Source: DATAAZ01 sp036259875 (lineage in GTDB: Bacteria; Actinomycetota; Thermoleophilia; Gaiellales; Gaiellaceae). From it: a stretch of DNA of 64,000 nucleotides. This document shows, piece after piece, positions 7,027 to 15,131 of the stretch. The notes under the pieces were generated by a model that was not told the origin of the DNA, did not search any database, and saw only the letters and a program-made list of their open reading frames with translations. The position numbers and the translations under genes were made by a program. Each line of letters opens with the position of its first letter. Position 1 is the stretch's first letter. Location: assembly GCA_036259875.1 (NCBI GenBank), contig DATAAZ010000041.1, forward strand, positions 1 to 64,000, written 5' to 3'.

Positions 7027-9989
7027 GCGGGCTCGTCCCTCGCGGGCAGGCGGACGGTGAACGTGGTTCCCTCGCCGGCGAGGCTCGCGACGGCGATCGA
7101 GCCGCCGTGCGCAGCCGCGATCGTCTGCGCGATCGCGAGGCCGAGGCCGGTCCCCGGGATCGCCTGTTCGGTCGCGGACGCCGACCGGAAGAAACCGTCG
7201 AAGACGCGTTCCTGGTCCTCGCTCGGGATTCCGAGCCCGGAGTCCGAAATCGTGACGATCGCCTCGCCGTCCTCGCGGAGCGCGCTTACCTCGACGCGGC
7301 CTCCCTCGGGGGTGAACTTGATCGCGTTCGAGAGGAGATTGTCCAGGAGCTGGCCGAGCCGAGCGCGGTCCGCCTCGACGGGCGCAGGACCGTCGAGCTC
7401 GAGCTCGAGGTCGATCTGCTTCTTTTCGGCGGCGGGCCGCGCCGCGTCCACCGCGTCGCGGGCGACGTCGCGCGCGTCGATCGGCTCGAGGGCGAGCTCG
7501 AGCCCCCGGGCGCGGGCCTGGGAGAAGAAGAGGAGGTCGTCCACGAGCCGAAGGAGCCGGCGCGAGTTCCGCTCGACGACGTCCAGGTAGCGGCGCTGCT
7601 GGCCGCCGAGCGCCCCCGTCCGGCCGCTTCCGAGCAGCTCGACGTAGCCGCGAATCGAGGTGAGCGGCGTTCGCAGCTCGTGCGAGACGAGCGCCACGAA
7701 GTCGTCCTTCATCCGGTCGAGCTCCCGCAGCCGCTCGTTCTGCTCCGCGAGCGCCCGCTGTGCCCGCGTGCGCTCGACGACGCGTCCGAGCTGGGCGCCG
7801 ACGTTCGCCATCGCATCCGCGAGCGAGTCGTCGAGCGCCGCCGGCTCGAGCGAGAAGAACTCGAGGACCGCGGCGACCTCGCGCCCGACGAGGACGGGGA
7901 ACGCGAACGCGCCGCGAAGCCCGGCGCGGTTCGCGTGCCTCCGCCGAGCGAACGCCTCGTCGCCGCTCACGTCGGCGACCCACTTCCCGTGCCCGGACTC
8001 GAGCACCCGGCCCGGAAGACCGACACCCGCCGCGAAGACGGTTCGCGCCGTCACGGCGCGAAACTCACGGAAGCGCTCGGCGTCGTCCATGTGCCAGAGC
8101 TCCGTTGGGACGAGGATCTCGCCTTCCGCGAGGTACACGTGGCCGACCGGCCAGCCCATGTAGGCGCAGATGCGGTCTAGCGCGAACTGCATCGCGCTCT
8201 CGAAGGTCGTCGCCTCGTTCGCCGCCTCCGCGACCGATTGGAGGAGCTCCACCTCGGCCGTCTTTTCGCGGAGCGCCAGCTCGGCTCGCCGCCGCTCGGT
8301 GATGTCTCGCTGGATCCCGGAGGCGCCGACGACCCGCCCCTCCGAGTCGAGGATAGGCGAGACGGTGAGCGCGACGTCGATCGGGGACCCGTCCCTTCGA
8401 ATTCGGACTGTCTCGAAGCGGACGCTCTCCGCGCGGCCGACGACGCGGTCGAGGATCCGGCGGACCTCCCCGAGACGGTCGGGCGGCGTCAACCGGGCGA
8501 CCGACTCGCCGACGATCTCCTCCGGCGCGTACCCGTACATGCGCTCGGCGCCTCGATTCCAGCTCTCGATCACGCCCTCGGTGGAGGTGCTGAAGATCGC
8601 GTCGACCGACGACTCGACGATCGAGGCGAGCCGGTTTCGCACGGTCTCGGACTCCTTGCGCGCGGTCACGTCGAGAAGGAAGCCCTGCAGGTACAGCGGC
8701 CGGCCGCCGTCGTCGCGGAGAACGACCGCCTCGTCCTGCACCCAAACGACGCGCCCGTCGCGCGTGATCAGGCGGTACTCGGTCCGGAGCGACTCGCCCG
8801 TCTCGTGGCAGCGCGCATGCTCGCGGAGGACGCGCTCGCGGTCGCCCGGATGGACGACCTTCGCGAAGAGCTCCCGATCCGTCTGCCATTCCTCGGGCGA
8901 GTAACCGAGCAGGGCCTCCGTCTGGGGGCTCGAGTAGATGTTCGAGCTCGCCGCGTCGATCGCGTCGATGTACGTGACGAGCGGAAGGTGTTCGACGAGG
9001 GTGCGGTACTTCGCCTCCGCCTCGCGAAGGTCTTCCTCGAACCGCTTCCGCTCGGTTACGTCGAAGATCGCGCCGTCGAGGCGGACGTCGCCTTCGGGGG
9101 CGACCGATGCCTGGCCGCGCTCGTGGACCCACCGGATGCCGCCGTCCCGGTGGACGATCCGGTACTCGAGCGTGTACGGCTTGCCCGAGGCGACCGCGGC
9201 CTCGACGGCCGCGCTCCCCGCATCCTCCGGGTGGATGATGCTCGCGAACGAGCGGACGCGGTTCGCGATGAAGTCGGAAGCCGGATAGCCCGAGATGGAT
9301 TCGATCGCGTCGCTCAGGAACTCCATCGTCCAGTCTGCGTCGTGTGCGCATCGGTAGACGGCGCCCGGGATATTCGAGACGAGCGTTCGGAAGCGGCGCT
9401 CGCTCTCGCGCTCGCGCGCCCACACGCGCTCGAGACGGTCGGTGACGAACGAGACGAGGACGCCTGCGATCCCCAGCGACGTAACGAGCATCGCCCAGTA
9501 GAGGGCCTCGTACTGTCCCGCCCGGCCGACCGCCGCGAGGATGCCGTACGCGGCCGCGATGAGCCCGAGCTGCACGAACGCCGCGCGACGGCGGAAGAAG
9601 AAGAACGAAAAGAGGATCGGCCAGACGTAGAAGAGGACGTACGGCCCGTGCTCGTCGACACGGAGGTAGATCGCCGCCGTGATTACGAGCGTCCCGAGCG
9701 CGGCTGCGGCCTGGAAGATGCGGGGCCCGAAGGCGCCGAACCCCAGCCCGAAGACGAGCGACGCGAACGCGGCGAGGACCCCGAGCAGCGCGAGTCCGAC
9801 GTCGTGCTGCTCCGGATGGCTCGGGAACGGCAGCGTCAGGAGGATGATCGCCGCCCCGCCTCCGTACAGGTAGCACGCGAAGCGCGCGAGCAGGCGCGGA
9901 TCCTCGCGCGGCGTGCCCTCGCGCTCGTCTCGCGACGAGGCGTGCTGCGCCAGCAGGCCGTTCGGGAGCCGGTGCCGCAGGCGTTCCAT
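7011..9989 (-). CDS. Membrane PAS/PAS/PAS/GAF hybrid-sensor histidine kinase
   Basis: Sensor kinase of 992 residues. Residues about 30-195 carry five or six membrane segments. Then come three PAS domains with PAC tails (about 205-325, 335-455 and 460-580; e.g. FLSDAIESISGYPASDF, WNRGAERMYGYAPEEI), a GAF domain (about 590-735), a HisKA domain with SHELRTPLTS (phospho-His near 770) and a HATPase domain with NLLSNAIKFTPEGG, DSGLGIP and GTGLGLAIA. All catalytic boxes are intact. It is convergent with the response regulator at 6343, overlapping by 16 bases, instead of sharing an operon. The signal is unknown; the many PAS/GAF modules suggest redox, light or small ligands. Confidence 0.94.
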   Translation of the reverse strand: MERLRHRLPNGLLAQHASSRDEREGTPREDPRLLARFACYLYGGGAAIILLTLPFPSHPEQHDVGLALLGVLAAFASLVFGLGFGAFGPRIFQAAAALGTLVITAAIYLRVDEHGPYVLFYVWPILFSFFFFRRRAAFVQLGLIAAAYGILAAVGRAGQYEALYWAMLVTSLGIAGVLVSFVTDRLERVWARERESERRFRTLVSNIPGAVYRCAHDADWTMEFLSDAIESISGYPASDFIANRVRSFASIIHPEDAGSAAVEAAVASGKPYTLEYRIVHRDGGIRWVHERGQASVAPEGDVRLDGAIFDVTERKRFEEDLREAEAKYRTLVEHLPLVTYIDAIDAASSNIYSSPQTEALLGYSPEEWQTDRELFAKVVHPGDRERVLREHARCHETGESLRTEYRLITRDGRVVWVQDEAVVLRDDGGRPLYLQGFLLDVTARKESETVRNRLASIVESSVDAIFSTSTEGVIESWNRGAERMYGYAPEEIVGESVARLTPPDRLGEVRRILDRVVGRAESVRFETVRIRRDGSPIDVALTVSPILDSEGRVVGASGIQRDITERRRAELALREKTAEVELLQSVAEAANEATTFESAMQFALDRICAYMGWPVGHVYLAEGEILVPTELWHMDDAERFREFRAVTARTVFAAGVGLPGRVLESGHGKWVADVSGDEAFARRRHANRAGLRGAFAFPVLVGREVAAVLEFFSLEPAALDDSLADAMANVGAQLGRVVERTRAQRALAEQNERLRELDRMKDDFVALVSHELRTPLTSIRGYVELLGSGRTGALGGQQRRYLDVVERNSRRLLRLVDDLLFFSQARARGLELALEPIDARDVARDAVDAARPAAEKKQIDLELELDGPAPVEADRARLGQLLDNLLSNAIKFTPEGGRVEVSALREDGEAIVTISDSGLGIPSEDQERVFDGFFRSASATEQAIPGTGLGLAIAQTIAAAHGGSIAVASLAGEGTTFTVRLPARDEPAYGRR

Positions 9990-10070
9990 ACCGGTGTCGG
10001 CATCGGCCGAAGTCCGCGCGCGCTAAAGCTTCGCGCGGTTCGCAGCGGCGGCGGGGCAGAGGCTCGACCC

Positions 10071-10076
10071 TACAAT
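10071..10076 (+). promoter_or_regulatory. -10 box before the acyl-CoA mutase large subunit
   Basis: TACAAT, the closest match to TATAAT in the window, ends 8 bases before the ATG at 10085. The start of transcription should fall within a base or two of the ATG. The intervening GAAGAGGC holds a GAGG too close to the ATG to act as a normal ribosome site. Confidence 0.5.
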
Positions 10077-10084
10077 GAAGAGGC

Positions 10085-11749
10085 ATGGCAACGACCGAGG
10101 AGCCGTCCCGCCTCGACGCGACCGAGGAGTGGCGGCAGGGGCTCTACGAGGCGAAGCCGGAGCGCGACGCGCTCTTCACCACGGTCTCCGGGCTCGAGAT
10201 CGAGCCGCTGTACACGCCCGACAACGTCGAGGTTGACTACGACCGCGACCTCGGCTACCCCGGCGTCTTCCCGTACACGCGCGGCGTCTACCCGTCGATG
10301 TACCGCGGGAAGCTCTGGACGATGCGCCAGTTCGCGGGCTTCGGAACCGCCGCGGAGACGAACGCGCGGTTCCGCTACCTGCTCCAGCATGGGCAGACGG
10401 GGCTCTCGACCGCCTTCGACATGCCGACGCTCATGGGCTACGACTCCGACCACCCGAAGGCGCTCGGCGAGGTCGGACGGGAAGGCGTGGCGGTCGACTC
10501 GCTCGAGGACATGGAGCGTCTCTTCGCCGGGATCCCGCTCGACGCGGTCTCGACGTCGATGACGATCAACGGCCCCGCCGCGATCCTGCTCGCGTTCTAC
10601 GTCTGCGTCGCCGAGGAGCAGGGCGTCCCCCGCAACCGACTCCGCGGGACGATCCAGACGGACATCCTGAAGGAGTACATCGCGCAGAAGGAGTGGATCT
10701 TCCCGCCCGAGCCCTCCATGCGGCTCTGCGTGGACATGATCGAGTTCTGCGCGAACGAGGTGCCGCTTTGGCACCCGGTCTCGATTTCGGGCTACCACAT
10801 CCGCGAGGCGGGCTCCACCGCCGCGCAGGAGCTTGCGTTCACGCTCGCCGACGGGTTCGCGTACGTCGAGGCGGCGATCGAGCGCGGCCTCGACGTCGAC
10901 GCGTTCGCGCCGCGCCTTTCGTTCTTCTTCAACGCGCACATCGACTTCTTCGAGGAGATCGCCAAATACCGGGCCGCTCGGCGGATCTGGGCGCGCGAGC
11001 TGCGCGACCGCTACGGGGCGCAGAACCCGCGTTCCTGGCTGATGCGGTTCCACGCGCAGACCGCCGGGGTCTCGTTGACGGCACAGCAGCCCGAGGTGAA
11101 CATCATCCGCACGGCGGTCGAGGCGCTCGCGGCCGTCCTCGGCGGCTGCCAGTCGCTGCACACGAACTCGTTCGACGAGGCGCTCGCCCTGCCGACCGAG
11201 CACGCGGTGAAGATCGCGCTTCGCACCCAGCAGGTGATCGCGCACGAGACGGGCGTCCCGAACGCGATCGACCCGCTCGGTGGTGCCTACTTCGTCGAGG
11301 ACCTGACCAACCGACTCGAAGCGGAGGCGTACGACTACTTCGACCGGATTCGACGACTCGGAGGCGTCGTCGCCGCGATCAAGGACAACTTCTTCCAGCG
11401 GGAGATCGCGGAGGCGTCGTTCCGTTTCCAGAGCGAGGTCGAACGGGGCGAGCGGGTCATCGTCGGCGTCAACCGTTACGACGAGCCTGACGAGGAGGAC
11501 ATCGAGACCCTGCACATCGACCCGGCCTTCGAGCGAAAGCAGGTCGAGCGCCTCGCCGCGCTACGAGCGCGCCGCGACGGGAGCGCGGTCGAGGGCGCGC
11601 TCGCGCGCCTCAGAGCCGACGCAGCCGTCGACGGCTGCAACCTCATGCCGGCCATCATCGGCGCCGCGAAGGCCTACGCGACGATGGGCGAGATGTGCGA
11701 CGCGCTCCGCGACGTGTGGGGTACGTGGAGGGAAACGCCGGTCTTTTGA
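10085..11749 (+). CDS. Methylmalonyl-CoA mutase family, large (acyl-CoA binding) subunit
   Basis: Catalytic TIM-barrel part of a B12-dependent acyl-CoA mutase, 554 residues, without the cobalamin-binding domain, which is encoded separately at 13904. Conserved stretches include YPGVFPYTRGVYPSMYRGK, MRQFAGFGTAAETN, AFDMPTLMGYDSDHP, SISGYHIREAGSTAAQELAF and GGCQSLHTNSFDEALALPTE. The methylmalonyl-CoA reaction interconverts succinyl-CoA and methylmalonyl-CoA; isobutyryl-CoA and related mutases share this split layout, so the substrate is not settled. A hairpin follows the stop. The adenosyltransferase at 5519 would supply its cofactor. No MeaB/ArgK chaperone or epimerase gene is in the window. 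Confidence 0.9.
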   Translation: MATTEEPSRLDATEEWRQGLYEAKPERDALFTTVSGLEIEPLYTPDNVEVDYDRDLGYPGVFPYTRGVYPSMYRGKLWTMRQFAGFGTAAETNARFRYLLQHGQTGLSTAFDMPTLMGYDSDHPKALGEVGREGVAVDSLEDMERLFAGIPLDAVSTSMTINGPAAILLAFYVCVAEEQGVPRNRLRGTIQTDILKEYIAQKEWIFPPEPSMRLCVDMIEFCANEVPLWHPVSISGYHIREAGSTAAQELAFTLADGFAYVEAAIERGLDVDAFAPRLSFFFNAHIDFFEEIAKYRAARRIWARELRDRYGAQNPRSWLMRFHAQTAGVSLTAQQPEVNIIRTAVEALAAVLGGCQSLHTNSFDEALALPTEHAVKIALRTQQVIAHETGVPNAIDPLGGAYFVEDLTNRLEAEAYDYFDRIRRLGGVVAAIKDNFFQREIAEASFRFQSEVERGERVIVGVNRYDEPDEEDIETLHIDPAFERKQVERLAALRARRDGSAVEGALARLRADAAVDGCNLMPAIIGAAKAYATMGEMCDALRDVWGTWRETPVF

Positions 11750-11761
11750 CGCGCGGCGAGA

Positions 11762-11782
11762 ACGGTCGGCTGGGCCGACCGT
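11762..11782 (+). terminator. Hairpin after acyl-CoA mutase gene
   Basis: ACGGTCGGC and GCCGACCGT form a perfect 9-base stem closed by a TGG loop, starting 13 bases after the mutase stop. It is followed by CTTC and not by a T run. A similarly built 9-base stem with a three-base loop follows the ETF dehydrogenase gene (22825-22845), so this may be the local terminator style. Confidence 0.5.
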
Positions 11783-11928
11783 CTTCAGAGGCCACTCTTT
11801 AACGAGGGGGCCGACGGCGGAACCCTGGGTTCCCCCGTTTTGGGTCAATGCCCCTTCCGGGTGATTCCGGCAATCTCCGGTGCGGCCGACGACCCGTAGG
11901 GACTCGGCGAGGCGGAGGTACTCACACG
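11783..11928 (+). other. Structured leader of the MshEN gene, possible riboswitch
   Basis: A 146-base non-coding stretch rich in self-complementary segments, including GGAACCC paired to GGGTTCC around 11819-11833, and GGGTGATTCCGGCA followed by GACCCGTAGGG. The parts GCGGAACCC and GATTCCGGCA vaguely recall the two halves of the ydaO (c-di-AMP) riboswitch, but the hallmark GACAGCTAACC block is absent, so I do not call it. The GGAACCCTGGGTTCC core also occurs in the repeats at 49104-49163. A covariance-model search is needed to name it. Confidence 0.3.
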
Positions 11929-13125
11929 ATGCACGAGATGAACGGCAGCGGAAGTGACAGCCGCTGGGAGCGGGCCGACGCCCCGCTCGGGACGCTCGTC
12001 TACCGCGCCGGGCTTCTCAGCAAGGAGAAGCTCGAGAGCGCCCTCCAGGAGGGCCACCAGAGCGGGCGCCGCCTGGGCGAGATCCTCCTCCAGAAGGGCT
12101 GGCTCGAGGAGAGGGACCTCGCCCGCCTCCTCGCCGGTCAGAAAGGCCTTCCGTTCATCAGCCTCCGTGGCCGCGGCTTCGACCCCGAGACCGTCCGTCT
12201 CCTTCCCGAGCAGGTGTGCCGCTATTACAACGCGATGCCCGTCGCGTTCGAGGACGGAACCCTGCTCGTCGCGATCGCCGACCCGACCGACGAGGACGCG
12301 GTCGCCGAGATCGAGCGGGAGCTCGCGCGATCGTTCCGTCTCGCCGTCGCGACCACCGGCGAAATCCGAGCCGCCCTCGACGACGTCTTCAGCGCCGCGC
12401 CCCCCGCCTCGCCCGCGGACGAGACCGCTCCCGCCGCGCCTGCGCCGTTCGTCGGTGAGACGGGGTTGCGCGTCTCGGCCCCCCTCCCCCGTACGGGTGA
12501 TCGGGCGACGAGTCCCGCCGTCCCGGCTCCGCCGTGGGAGCAGCCGTCGGTCGTTGCGCCCGCCGAGCAGCGCGCCGAGCGGCCTCTCGAGCGGCCCGCC
12601 GAGCAGCCCGCCGAGCAGCGGACGTTCGCGCCCGCGCCGGCGCCCGCGCCGTCCCCGGCGCCGCCGGCCGGCGAAACCCCGCCGTCTCTCTCCGAGCCCC
12701 CAGCCCCCGAAACGCCGAGCCCCGTCGGCGCGCAGCCCGCCCCGACGTTCTCGTTCCCGGACTCCGAGCCGTCGATCCAGCGGATCGAGGAACCGCACGT
12801 CGGCGTCGCGTACCGCGCTGGGACTATCCCGCCCCCCGTGGACAGCCCGGCTTCCCCCGCCGCCTCCGTAGCGCCCGCCGCCTTGTCCGAGCCGGCTGCC
12901 CCTCCGCCCGCTCCCGAAGCAACCGCCCGCTTCGCGCTCGTCCTCAACCTCGACGGCGGCGACGAGATCGAGGCCGAGTCGTTCCACCGGCAGGCGGACG
13001 CGGATGCCGCTGCTCAGGCCCTCGCGGCGGAGCTTGCGCGCGGCGCGACCTGGCCCCGCGCAGGGCGCTGGTTCATCCGGCCCGACCGGATCGTCGCGCT
13101 CGAGATCCGCGAGAGCCCGGCCTAG
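11929..13125 (+). CDS. MshEN (GspE N-terminal) domain protein, putative c-di-GMP receptor
   Basis: A 398-residue protein without the ATPase domain usually joined to this module. Residues 19-71 hold two 24-residue MshEN motifs separated by exactly five residues. The second (48-71, from RLGEILLQKG to LLAGQ) fits the published c-di-GMP-binding consensus fully. The first (19-42, PLGTLVYRAGLL...) lacks the initial Arg and final Gln. A GspE-like N-terminal domain continues to about 155. A long Pro/Ala-rich linker follows (about 155-320), then a small globular end (340-398). Start is ATG 11929. Its stop shares CTAG with the convergent hydrolase gene. It may be a c-di-GMP-controlled adaptor; no pilus or secretion genes are nearby. 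Confidence 0.8.
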   Translation: MHEMNGSGSDSRWERADAPLGTLVYRAGLLSKEKLESALQEGHQSGRRLGEILLQKGWLEERDLARLLAGQKGLPFISLRGRGFDPETVRLLPEQVCRYYNAMPVAFEDGTLLVAIADPTDEDAVAEIERELARSFRLAVATTGEIRAALDDVFSAAPPASPADETAPAAPAPFVGETGLRVSAPLPRTGDRATSPAVPAPPWEQPSVVAPAEQRAERPLERPAEQPAEQRTFAPAPAPAPSPAPPAGETPPSLSEPPAPETPSPVGAQPAPTFSFPDSEPSIQRIEEPHVGVAYRAGTIPPPVDSPASPAASVAPAALSEPAAPPPAPEATARFALVLNLDGGDEIEAESFHRQADADAAAQALAAELARGATWPRAGRWFIRPDRIVALEIRESPA

Positions 13126-13838
13126 ACCTCGACCACGAGCCCGTCGCGCGCGAGCGCGACGCCGTCGGGCGGCGGAAGCTCGACCGGGCGGTGTGTCAGG
13201 AGCACGGTTCCGTCCGACGCCGCGATCGCCTCGTCGGCGGCGAGGTGTCCGCGTGGCTCGCCTTCGCGGCCCGCGTCGGCGAGCGTTGCCTCGCAGAGGA
13301 AGAGGTCGGCGCCGCGCGCGAGCTCGCGAAGGTCGTCCCCGGGGCCCGCGTCGCCGGAGTAGGCGAGCAAGCGGCCGCTTCCGTCGCGGACGCGAAAGCC
13401 GAAGGCGCGCAGCTGGTAGTGGCGGACGCGACGCGGCTCGACCTCGAACCCCGCGGCCTCGAACGCCCTTCCCGCCTCGAACTCGCGGAGCGTGAACGCC
13501 CGCTCGAACATCTTCGGATTCCCCCAGAGCGACGCGAACGTCTCGAGCTGCGCGATGCCTTCGGGAGGGAGCCAGAGTTGCGGCCGGTCGAGCGACTCCG
13601 TCCCGTAGGCGGCGAGCCAAGCCCACGGGACGAGGTCACCCCAGTGGTCGAGGTGGAAGTGCGTGATCGCGACCGCGTCGATCGCGGGGAGGATCCCGGT
13701 CTCGCGGAGCCGCCCGAGCACCCCGGGCCCGCAGTCGAGGAGGAGCGACCCCGGCGTCTCGACGAGGTAGCCCGACTGCGCGCTCCCCGGGTTCGGCCAG
13801 GCCGGCGACGAGCCGATGACGGTCAACCGCACCGCCAT
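13122..13838 (-). CDS. Metallo-beta-lactamase fold hydrolase
   Basis: MBL-fold protein of 238 residues starting MAVRLTVIGSSPAWPNPGSA. It has the metal motif HFHLDHWGD, an aspartate in LLDCGPG, LAYSGDAGPGDDL and LCEATL. This is close to the RNase Z/ElaC-like and cyclic-nucleotide phosphodiesterase-like branch, often annotated only as MBL fold metallo-hydrolase. The ATG at 13838 is preferred because the family starts at the LTVIGS strand; an upstream start would add 18 unconserved residues. It lies between the two mutase subunit genes on the opposite strand. Substrate unknown. Confidence 0.88.
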   Translation of the reverse strand: MAVRLTVIGSSPAWPNPGSAQSGYLVETPGSLLLDCGPGVLGRLRETGILPAIDAVAITHFHLDHWGDLVPWAWLAAYGTESLDRPQLWLPPEGIAQLETFASLWGNPKMFERAFTLREFEAGRAFEAAGFEVEPRRVRHYQLRAFGFRVRDGSGRLLAYSGDAGPGDDLRELARGADLFLCEATLADAGREGEPRGHLAADEAIAASDGTVLLTHRPVELPPPDGVALARDGLVVEV

Positions 13839-13903
13839 ATACTCACTTACGGTGGCCCGGAACATCCAATGAGGGAGCCGCGCGCCTCGCATCCGCCCCC
13901 CTC

Positions 13904-14311
13904 ATGAGCCCGGCGCGGAAGATTCGCGTGGTGATCGCGAAACCCGGGCTCGACGGCCATGACCGAGGGGCGAAGATCATCGCGCGCGCGCTTCGCGACG
14001 CCGGGATGGAGGTCATCTACACCGGCCTGCATCAGACGCCCGAGCAGATCGTCGAGACCGCCCTCCAGGAAGACGCGGACGCCGTCGGGATCTCGATCCT
14101 GTCGGGCGCGCACATGACGCTGGTTCCGCGGATTCTCGACGGCCTGCGGGCACAGGGGCTCGACGACGTGCTCGTCGTGGTCGGCGGGACGATCCCGAAG
14201 GACGACGTCCGCGCGCTCAAGGAGAAGGGCGTCGCGGAGGTCTTCACCCCGGGCGCGCCCGTCTCTGCGATCGTCGACTTCCTGAAGACCAGGATCCCGG
14301 TCGAGGCGTAG
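13904..14311 (+). CDS. Methylmalonyl-CoA mutase family, cobalamin-binding small subunit
   Basis: Stand-alone B12-binding domain of 135 residues. KIRVVIAKPGLDGHDRGAK contains the DxHxxG motif (Asp17, His19, Gly22) that ligates cobalt through the His, followed by EVIYTGLHQTPEQIV and GISILSGAHMTLVP. It completes the large subunit at 10085, as in the two-gene mutases of archaea and some actinobacteria, but here about 2 kb of unrelated genes separate them. An enoyl-CoA hydratase gene follows after 4 bases, so a branched-chain or propionate catabolic role is likely. Confidence 0.94.
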   Translation: MSPARKIRVVIAKPGLDGHDRGAKIIARALRDAGMEVIYTGLHQTPEQIVETALQEDADAVGISILSGAHMTLVPRILDGLRAQGLDDVLVVVGGTIPKDDVRALKEKGVAEVFTPGAPVSAIVDFLKTRIPVEA

Positions 14312-14315
14312 GCCG

Positions 14316-15089
14316 GTGGGCATCGACGTCGAGCGCGACGCCGGGACGGCCGTCGTGACCGTCAACCGGCCCGAGGCCATGAACGCGATCGACCTCGAGC
14401 ACGCCGAGGCGCTGCGCGACCGGCTCACGGGGCTCGCGGGTGACGAAGACGCGCGCGTCGTCGTCCTAACCGGCGCAGGAGACCGCGCGTTCGTCGCGGG
14501 AGCCGACATCAAGTACATGCAAGCGCTCGGCGTTCTCGAAGCCCGCCGGTGGGCGGCGCTCGGCCAGGCGTGCGCGAATCTCCTCGAGACGATGCCGAAA
14601 CCGACCATCGCCGCAATCAACGGGTTCGCACTCGGCGGCGGCTGCGAGCTCGCGCTCGCGTGCGACATCCGGCTCGCCTCCCGCGCCGCGAAGCTGGGCC
14701 AGCCGGAGATCAACCTCGGAGCCGTCCCCGGCTGGGGCGGGAGCCAGCGGCTCCCGCGCGAGACGAGCCTCGCCTACGCGAAGGAACTGATCTTCACGGG
14801 CCGGACGGTCGACGCCGACGAGGCGCTCGCCCGCGGGCTAGTGAACGCCGTCTGCGGCCCGGACGAGCTCCTCCCGAAAGCGCGGGAGCTCGCCGAGACG
14901 CTCGCGGCGAAGAGCCCGCTCGCGCTCGCGTACGCGAAGGAGGCGACGAACCTCGCCATGGGCGGCGGCGACCGCTCTTCGCTCGCAACCGAGGAGCGCC
15001 TCTTCGCGATGCTCTTCGCGAGCGAGGACCAGAAGGAAGGCATGGCGGCGTTCGTCGAGAAGCGCGAGCCGCGCTTCCGTGGCCGCTGA
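14316..15089 (+). CDS. Enoyl-CoA hydratase/isomerase (crotonase family)
   Basis: Crotonase-fold enzyme of 257 residues, probably hydrating trans-2-enoyl-CoA in fatty or amino acid oxidation. The first oxyanion segment is FVAGADIKYMQ and the second NGFALGGGCELALACDIR. The downstream GQPEINLGAVPGWGGSQRLPR carries the acidic residues expected for hydratases. It starts at GTG 14316, four bases after the mutase small subunit, and is probably cotranscribed with it. The exact substrate cannot be read from sequence. Confidence 0.92.
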   Translation: MGIDVERDAGTAVVTVNRPEAMNAIDLEHAEALRDRLTGLAGDEDARVVVLTGAGDRAFVAGADIKYMQALGVLEARRWAALGQACANLLETMPKPTIAAINGFALGGGCELALACDIRLASRAAKLGQPEINLGAVPGWGGSQRLPRETSLAYAKELIFTGRTVDADEALARGLVNAVCGPDELLPKARELAETLAAKSPLALAYAKEATNLAMGGGDRSSLATEERLFAMLFASEDQKEGMAAFVEKREPRFRGR

Positions 15090-15131
15090 CGGTTGCAGTC
15101 CGGTCCAGGGGGGAACGATGCTCGCGCGGCA

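Noticed and set aside
8238..10562. Long rightward open frame antisense to the histidine kinase gene
   Set aside because: The 992-residue kinase on the other strand has all catalytic motifs. The antisense frame has an Arg/Glu/Asp-rich composition with no domain and runs on into the mutase gene. GC-rich DNA gives such frames throughout this window.
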